Source: Agelas oroides (taxonomy: Eukaryota > Porifera > Demospongiae > Agelasida > Agelasidae). From it: 64,000 nt of DNA. Positions 50,101-59,100 of the stretch are shown here, piece after piece. A program made the position numbers and the translations under genes. A model generated the notes under the pieces. The model saw only the letters and a program-made list of their open reading frames with translations, was not told the DNA's origin and ran no database searches. Every line of letters begins with the position of its first letter. The first letter of the stretch is position 1. The stretch is from contig OX422204.1 of NCBI GenBank assembly GCA_949130485.1, positions 3,504,515 to 3,568,514 of the forward strand. Direction: 5' to 3'.

Positions 50101-53100
50101 CTCGGTGGACCAGGGGACAGACTACACAAAGACAGACAAATCTTCCCCCGGAGCCCCTCTCAGAGCACCGGGGAACAGACTACATATAGAAAGACTAGCC
50201 TTCCTCTGGGACCCTTCTCAGGGTGTACCAGAGGACAGACCACATATATAAGCACAAACAAGTCTTCCCCTGGAACCCTTCTCAGAGTACACCAGGGGAC
50301 AGACTACAAAAAGACATAAAAGCCTTCCCCTGATGCCCTTGAGACATAAGCACCAGGAGACAGACTACATAAGGACAAACAAGTCTTCCCCTGGCATACC
50401 TTTCAGAACAACAGGAGACAGACTACATAAGGACAAACAAGTCTTCCCCTGGCATACCTTTCAGAACACCAGGAGACAGACTACATAAACACAGCAGGAC
50501 AAGCCTTCCCCTGGGACCCTTTTCAGAGTGCATCAGGGGACAGACTACATATAAAACAGACAAGTTTTCCCCTGGAACCCTTCTCAGAGTAAGCCAGGGG
50601 ACAGACTACACAAAGACAAAAGCCTTCCCCTGGGACCCCTCTCGAAGTATATCATGGTATATGGTAACAATCGTAAAACCATTTCTCGTAGGGCAGTCAG
50701 AGGGGTCAGGGGGGGTTGGAATTCTTGTGCACAGATCCATACTACAGCATTCTACAATTCAGGTACTTGACAATTCATTTGAAGATATCCTATATGGGTT
50801 CAAATAATGGACAATAATGGGAGCTGTGTGACTTGTGTATGTGTTTGCTACCTATCTCCCGCAAACTCCTCCCGGGGTGACAGATCTACTGAGTTTTTTG
50901 ACTGCCTTAAAGCACAGATAATGGAATTTCATAGTTATGGCAACTTCTTTATATGTGGAGACTTCAATGCTAGAATTGGTTCCCTACCTGACATTATAGT
51001 GAGCTACAAGTAGGCCCAAGAGAACATATAGACAAATCTGTCAACTCACATGGTAAAGCTCTACAAGTGATATGTGCGTGCTAAATGGTAGATCAGGGCA
51101 TGAAGGAAACCAATATACTTCAATTTCCATAAGAGGAATGGCTGTAGTGGATTACTGCTTGGTTCCTCACGAAGATCTTAAAAACTACCAAGATTTTACA
51201 ATTACTAGCATGCCAGAAGTGGTGGAAAAACAACGTCTCCAGGTTGACACTACCTTGTCTGACCACTCAGTTCTGTCCTGGTGCCTGAAAATAGCATTCT
51301 CAATTTCCAAACCAGTCATCAAAGACTCTACCCAAAAGGTAGTTAAAAAGATACCTGAACACTACATGGAATCAACTCAGTGTCTAGAAGCCTTCCAATC
51401 CTTAACATCAATGTTGGATTGCGCGTCTGATTCACGAGACGACCTTGGACTAATCTACAGTAAATTCTGTCAAACTGTGGAAGGGGAGCTCATTGTCAGA
51501 CACCAAAACCCTAAGAACCCCCTCATGAAACCTTGGTGGTCTTTAGAGCTTTCAAAATTACGGAAGGATCTTAGAAAAGCTTTAAAATATTGGCAAGGCA
51601 ATAAGAGTAACCCTGAACTCAAGAACAGACACCCAGGTGATTTTTAAGAACTTCCTAGAGCCAGTGAAGGTAGAATCTTGTAGGGGTTGTGTGATGCTAC
51701 ATCCATTCAAACCAATTCCTTCAGATGAGAGCCTGTTTTGTACTTGGTCAATGCTGAGGTGTTTGGGTACATTACGCAAGTAAACTATGACTTGTGGGGG
51801 AGTTGCAGAGGTAATTGGGCTAGGGGATTGGAGGTTTTGAGATGGAGGAGAATGAATGCGCCTAGGTGATGGTACAGGATTGGGGAGGCAAGTGGGGCGT
51901 GGATTGGATTCCACTGGTGGACAGCAAGTGGTCTGCACATTGTGTTCACTGTTGGTGTAATGGAGGGTAGAGGGGCCATTAGAATCTTTGCACTGAACAA
52001 GGGGGGTAGGGAGTTGGGATGGGGGTAGAGAATAAGGATCTGCTAAGGTAACAAATGGGTTGGGGTGTACTGGTATGGGAGAGTGGCTTGGTGGGAGGGA
52101 GTGGGTCATGTTGTCAATGACTCCATTACCCATCAGAAAATCTAGATCCCTTGCCAAACCTTGGACCTGTTCCTGTAGGCATTTAACTTGGTTTGGTAGA
52201 TCTTGCAGATCCTCCAGGCGTAATCTCAAAGCTTGATTATCACTCGCAAGTGCACCAATCTCTGCTTTGAGACATTTCATTTGCTCTGAGCAACCATCAC
52301 ACACCCACCAGCATCCCTTGAGCTTCTTCAGCATGGAATAAGTACTAGCTGTTATACCTAAGCAGGCTGAATGAATCCACCCATCACAGAGGTCACAACA
52401 CAAGGCTTTACTGTCTTCAACAACCATACTGCTACAGACTTGACATGGGGCATCCTCCTCACCATTGATCACAGACATTTTGTTATGGTTATCTGAGACT
52501 CAGCCACTACAGTGAGGATTTTGAGATCACTTTCAAATGGCTATAGCTACCTTGTTTCTACAGTTTTCACACCTTAAGAAACAGTACAGTAGGTAATAGT
52601 ATAGCACAAGGCACAGTAATAAGAACCAGTACAGTAGGTAATAGTATAGAACAAGGCACAGTAATAACACCTTTATTCTGTTGAGAGACTGTATTTAACA
52701 GGATTCAGCACTAAACAAATCTCAGGAAGGGATAGTAACGTCCACTTAAAAATTCACACCTATAGGAGGGACTAGTAAGTGGGGAGGCGCTTCTTGGATT
52801 TTGACAAGATTTGCTACTTAGCAAGACTACCGGCTATAAAAACTGTATACACAAGACTGACCTCAGATCTCTATTCATGTGGCTGCCCTGGATAGGAGGG
52901 ACAGTTACGGCAAAGTGAGTTACTGTTTTCGGGAGATATATTCGACGGTGTGATGCTTTACTTTACGGTCCGATTTAGCGCTATTTGTTCAACAAGAGCG
53001 CATAAGAACGGGCGGCTAGAGTAAGAGCGTATAACTCCGTAAATTTGAAACCGGTCGGAATTACTGAACTGTACTAAAAATAGTAACCAGTGGCGGGTCT

Positions 53101-56100
53101 GAAAAGGGGGGTTCCAGTATTAAGCGCGCGTAGGGCGCCTGCTAGCCAGGGGGTCTGGGGGCATGCTCCCCCGGAAAAATTTTGGATTTCTGACCTTCTG
53201 AGATCGTTTCTGGTGTATTCTTGGGGTGAAGCTGCAAAAGTTGGACCACCTACTGCTAAACCTGGTTGCTGTGTTTGAAGCTCGCAGACTATGCGTGACT
53301 CCGCTTCGAGCCGTAGAGGCTGCAAAGCAGCTGGTTATCCGCGTAAGGCGCGGGAAAACAAGCGCTCTCATACTGATAGTATATCGCCATCCCTATAGAG
53401 GTTCTGCAGTGACGTCATCACCAATTTAAAATTCACCATCATTAATTTAGAATTTTCACTTGAGATTTAAGCTATTTAGACCTCCCTTATTGCCTGGCAA
53501 GACTATTAAATTAAAATTAATAAATTTAACCCTTTTGATGACATCACATGCAGAACCTCTATAGCTGCAGAGGGAGCAATACATGAATAAGCTTTAATTC
53601 GCTCGCTCGCTTCGCTCATTGTCTCTATGGTTGCCACGTGCTTCTGGTAGTATATACGTGCACGTAGGCCATACGCGCGTCGAATTCTTGAGTTGACACA
53701 CGTGCGTTATTGCTACTGTTGAAGCTGAAGTGCAAATTAAGCTCCAGTCTGAGCGTAGTGTACGTAGAACGTTTGCGCATAGTATTTTCGAAGGCAGCCC
53801 TTCAAAAGAGGGGTTCCATGGAACCCATGGAACCCCCTCTGGATCCGCCACTGGTAACACGTACTGCGAAGCTGCGTGTAGACATAAGCCGTTGTTGCTA
53901 AGCATGTGCCGGGTGTTCTATTTTTAGTAACAGTTCAATAATTTTGACCGGACTACGGACTTCTATTGGAGTTACACGCTCTTACTCTAGCCGCCCGTTC
54001 TTATGCGCTCTTGGTTCAACTATATAGGCTCATGCACGTTACAGCTTACACAAAAAGAGTAAAGGTAGAATGAAGGTCTGGGGCATAAAAGCATAATCGA
54101 TTGAAATCTGTATTTTAAGAAACAAAGGGTCTGGAGTCCAGAAAACTGTAAGGCTGTACACGGTTACATACTCGAACTTAATTCAATAAATATTACTAAT
54201 AAACTGTCAATGCTGTTTTATATGAAGATCTTAGATCATCCATACAGATGCTTGAAGTAAGCACTGTTTTAATCGAATACAATCACAACTCCATAACATC
54301 ACCAAACAAGTACAGAAACATGATAAGATAAATCATTAAAAAATTAGAAGAGATGTAGGTATGGCATGCCAAAATTACACTGGAAAAAAATTGAGGGTAA
54401 TTTAACCGAAGATGGGTCATCTCAGTTGCAGGACCTTGACCCACACCGCCTCCCACTTTTACAGCAGGGCCGTAGCCACCGGTCCGGTTAGTCCGGTTTC
54501 AACCGGACCACTTTTTCCCTCACCGTGGCTTGCTTGGCGTCGCCAAATAGGGCCAATGCTCGGCAAACGCCCATGGCACGCACACAGCGTGGTGACATGT
54601 TGCAACTAATACGAGATGGCTGCGAACAATGCCGAAAGACCGAGTCTTCCAACAATTCAGTTCCGTTCTTCCAACCGAACGATCTGCGAAGGGTGTGGCT
54701 TGGGAGATTAGCGAACGATCGGAAAGCAGAAACCATGCAGTGCTATATGGCGCAACGGGAAGAAAGGGTAGATGTTCATGCATGTAAAACTCTGTTGTCT
54801 GGCCTCCGATAAGCATCGTTTTGGCCCAAAAATGGTCTCAGAAGCAACCTCATAGACTCGAAATTCCCAAAATTTTCTGGGGGGGCATGCCCCCAGACCC
54901 CCCTAGCTCTTGCGTGCTTACGCACGCACCACTAACCTGACCACTACAAATTTGATGGCTACGGTAATGTTACAACAGTGTACAGTTACATCTTTTGTAT
55001 ATTGAAAGTTCTAGTAAGGTATGAATACTAATATGTAGCAATACATGATTGCCACCCGGAGGTTAACCCATATATATATAAGTACATGAATCTCTCCAGA
55101 GTTCATCCAATAATGAATATAGCCAGAGTTCCACCATTTTTGGCACAAACATGCAATTACAAATTGAATTTCATTTGCAACCAAAATTCCTGGAATCATT
55201 GACTAACAAGGAATGTAGCCCTAAACCATGGCAATTAGAGGTGGGTCACCACCCGGATGAAACCAGACTGCAACTAACTTGGATGACATTTTTGGGGGTT
55301 AAATTAACTTCCAATTAGATCTACAGTATAGATCTCCACCAGTGACCGCAAACCCGCGAACCGTGATCACAGAGAGCGTAGGAGACTGTGTGTTACTCTA
55401 GATACAACCAATGTTCAATTGTTGAGGGGATTTACACATTTTTAGCGCCCAATTCGCGATTGTCTCGGTAGTAAGTACCAGCGCACAGCCCCTAGCTGCT
55501 GCGGCATGTACTACAGTGTGCCCCACATTGGCTATGCTACTGCAACCCCCCCCCCCCTCACATTTATAGCTACGCCCTATCTATCTATCTACCTACTATC
55601 TATATACCTATCTACCTACCTATTATCTACCGTAATTCGCCTTTTTTCGTTGTAAAAATATTTTCGTACACGAAAACGTACGAAAATTTTTTACGCGAAT
55701 ATACGAAAACCGATGTTGGTTGGCTCCCTGCTACACACAAGCACTTCCCCAATTGCTGCTGCCCCTATATCCTTGTATATACGTGGTAGCTTCTAACACA
55801 ACAAGCCATCTCCTTTTCACAAGGCATCTCTTCGGCACCCGGTGCGATCTCCTCAATTAATGCCCACCACACGCGACTTATTTTCGTTCAATTTGGTCTG
55901 CGCGAAAATTATTTTACGCGAATATTTTTTTTGACGAAAATTTACTGGACGAAAAAAAGCGATTTACGGTATATACCTATCTATATCTATATGCGTATAC
56001 TGGTATACTTCTCAATCTTGACAGCTTTGGTGTAGGCAATGGTACAATTCTCCTGGATAATGTGAACTGCTACTCCACCAGCTACCTTCACCTCCTCTCC

Positions 56101-59100
56101 TGCCAGTACAGAACATTCATCAGTAGCATCTGTGATCATACTGATGGCGTGGCAATCACCTGCTGTAAGTAATATTGTTTTCTGACCAGTGAATAGGAAA
56201 TTCATATTATTTTCAGTCCTGCAGTGGACTAGTAATACTGAGTATTTAGTGATGCATGTACCTTTCTAGTTAGCTCAAGTATATTCCTATAGATTCCTCT
56301 CGTCTCTCTGACATCCCATACGAGCTGAAGGTTCGGTTGGTGGGAGGCCATTACCCCTCTCAGGGAAGAGTGGAGGTGTATTGCAATGGGCAGTGGGGGA
56401 CCATTTGTAGCTCAAGTGAATTTGGGGCTACTGAGGCAGCAACAGTGTGCAGGCAGCTAGGGTACACAAGTGCAAGCAGATACAATCACTTGCTTCTGTG
56501 AGTTTGCATACCTCACTTTTTTTTTTTTTTTTTTAGTTGTTAGGGACCACTACATCTTAAGGTGGCAGGGAACCCTGTGTTTTCAAGGTCAACAAACCTG
56601 GAATCCAAGCTGATAGAATTCTTTGTCTTTGTAAACTTTTAGCGCACAGTTCGTTTTGGGAACCTACATCCGTTCACTGTCCGTAAAATTGGGAATTTTC
56701 TCCATTTGCTGTTGGCATTGGCATCCAATAATCAGTTTATAATTAAGTTAGTTAAGATGTGGCCTGGCGGAACCCTTCATGTGGTGGTCGGAACATTGAA
56801 GATAAGCTTAGATCGACTTTAAAAAAAAAACACAGAGGAGTTTTAGTGGAGTGCTGTAGTGTCAGTAGCTGTGAGTAGTGCGTAATGCCTGCTTGTGAAA
56901 GCTAGTTTGTGTCTAGAAGCAGCAGAAAGGCCACAGTGGCCAAGACTGAACTCACTGGGTAGGCCCAGGTCTTGCAATCGTATGCCTAGCCTAGTAGGTG
57001 ACCGTGGCCTGGTGCTCCGAGTGCTGGGCTGGGCTTTAACTAGAATGCGCAATATATCGTTGGTGCCATGCTGCCGTACACAAGAAAGCTCCAGAGGAGT
57101 TCTGTGTGGAACAGAACCGTGAGTTGTTTAGCGACATAAAGGGGAGAGGTGGGGCTAGTAATGCTTGCTTCCACTTGTGAATGAGCCCCTCCCGTAGACA
57201 AGCTGTGAATTTTTTGAAATGTGCATTCATTTTGGTGCAGTCAAAGTTGTCCATTCCAAGCGTAGTGACAAACATGAGTCTAGCCTGACTTTGAGAGTAG
57301 CTCTGAACAAAAGCTGGAACTGATTTATTTGAGATACATTGGTGGATAGGACGCTACCTAGGGTGAGTGTGTACTGTGTAGATGCCATTTAGTGGCAATT
57401 TTGGGTTCATGAATATATTAATGAGCCACTAAAACCCTTTTTTAAAATTAGGCAAAGCAAGATTGCCCTAAAACAAACCCTAACCCTGAAACTAGGAGTA
57501 ACCCTGGTCCTGACTGTAACCCAAGTTTATGTTTTCGTTAACCTCCACTGAAAGACTTCCCCGCCACCTTAAATCCTACTTGTTGTCACCACAATATATG
57601 TGCTCCACTATTTTCTGCAGACCTGGAAGTAGTTTTCAACCCATTTGGCTGCGATATTTTAGTTGTGGAACCTATTCAGACAGCTGTCTTGACATGTGCA
57701 CTTCCTGTCCACTACGTGGCATCACAAGCTGTACCCACAGCAGGGACATTACAGTTCAGTGTGGTAAGCCACGAAAAATAAACCTTTGTGGGATTATGGT
57801 TGTATTAAAAATGTTAGCGCTAGCTAGTTAGAGTGCACCACTGTAAAAGGTGAGGAGTTACTTTAACACATTTGTTTATGGCAGTCTGAATGTCGAATGA
57901 CTAATCTCTCGGCCAAAGATTGTGCAGGTACGCACAAACAGATCACTCTAAGAAGAGATTATGTTGCATCAATGAACAGTTGAAATGTGCAGAGATACTT
58001 CTGAGAGTTGGTTAAGAATTCCTGTATTCCCATAGAGCATTGTAGCTTATGGGGGGACAAATACATAAGTGGTATAATCTGTAAATGAATATTTGTAGTC
58101 CATGCTCAGGGATTTTGCATTCACTAAACATCTGTGCCTTGGGAGTTTGGAAGATGTTACTAAGTGACATTTGTCACTAACTCACAGTAGCTAGCATCTT
58201 ATTCACATGCACAACTGAAATAGTATCCTTTGGGTCATTTACTGTGAACAGCCCTGGACTCAGTGTGAAGTTCGACAATGTGCACACTCCATAAAGAAAA
58301 AAAGAAAGTTGATTCAGACTCTCCACCAACCAATTTAAAATTATACAAAACCAAAGATGTTTACAGAGTGTCCAGCACTGAAGAAGGTCCTATGGGACCA
58401 AAACGTTGCATATAGTTATGATAAAGTGCACCCAAAGATTGTTCCGACTATGTTTAAAACATTCGTGTTCATCAGAATGCGGGGAAAAAGTGAAAAAAAA
58501 TAACCCTACCCTTCACTGAGCTTGCAGTACTAATCTATGACTGGTAGCTGTAGCTTATCTGTCTGCCTGCTATATTATGCTATAGCCTCATTCCCAGGCC
58601 TTCCCTGTTTCCAGTTTTGATCACTTTCACTACTTTGCATACCGCAAGCAATCAGAAACTAGAGGTGGTAGAGGCAGAGATCTCAACCTCTTAGAACAAA
58701 AAATGAGTGAACACTTGATGCAGAATGAGTGCAATTGATGTGTAAATGAGTCAGACATGATTGTAAAATTGTACTGAAGGGAAGTAGTCAAAGTACCAAA
58801 TCTGCTTTTTTTTTTGCTTGTTGGTTTTTGATACTGCAATTGGTGTGCTATGTGGCAGCAATAACATGAACGCAATATGTGTTAGCCTTGTTCTTATGAA
58901 ATTCAAACATTGCGAAGGATTGTAAACAACATTCCCCAAAAGGTTTTGACAAACCTTGTAGCTACCCGGAGCAAACATAGTTGAGCTTGTGGGCTGACAA
59001 AACCAAAAGAGATAGCCATGATCTAATTGCAATCTGCGGTTTGATTTATCTTTCCAGACTACCAGCGTGGTTCTCCTTCTCGGCAGAATACATGTCCAAG

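Larger units (their letters stand above)
52990..54021. mobile_element. Outer MITE with ~95-bp inverted arms, containing two further elements
   Basis: The left arm 52990-53087 (CAAGAGCGCATAAGAACGGG, CGGCTAGAGTAAGAGCG) mirrors the right arm at about 53925-54021. A separate element (53088-53853) sits between the left arm and the original core (53859-53924), and that element holds a third. Confidence 0.8.

Noticed and set aside
54525-54812. 95-codon plus-strand frame as a gene
   Set aside because: Lies wholly inside a non-autonomous transposon, overlaps an equally long opposite frame, and has no recognisable motif.
56843-57275. Opposed small frames in SRCR intron 4
   Set aside because: No domain, no splice-consistent context and no repeats; likely chance.
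57463-57525. Telomere-like CCCTAA tract
   Set aside because: Only a few scattered CCCTAA/ACCCT words; not tandem and too short.
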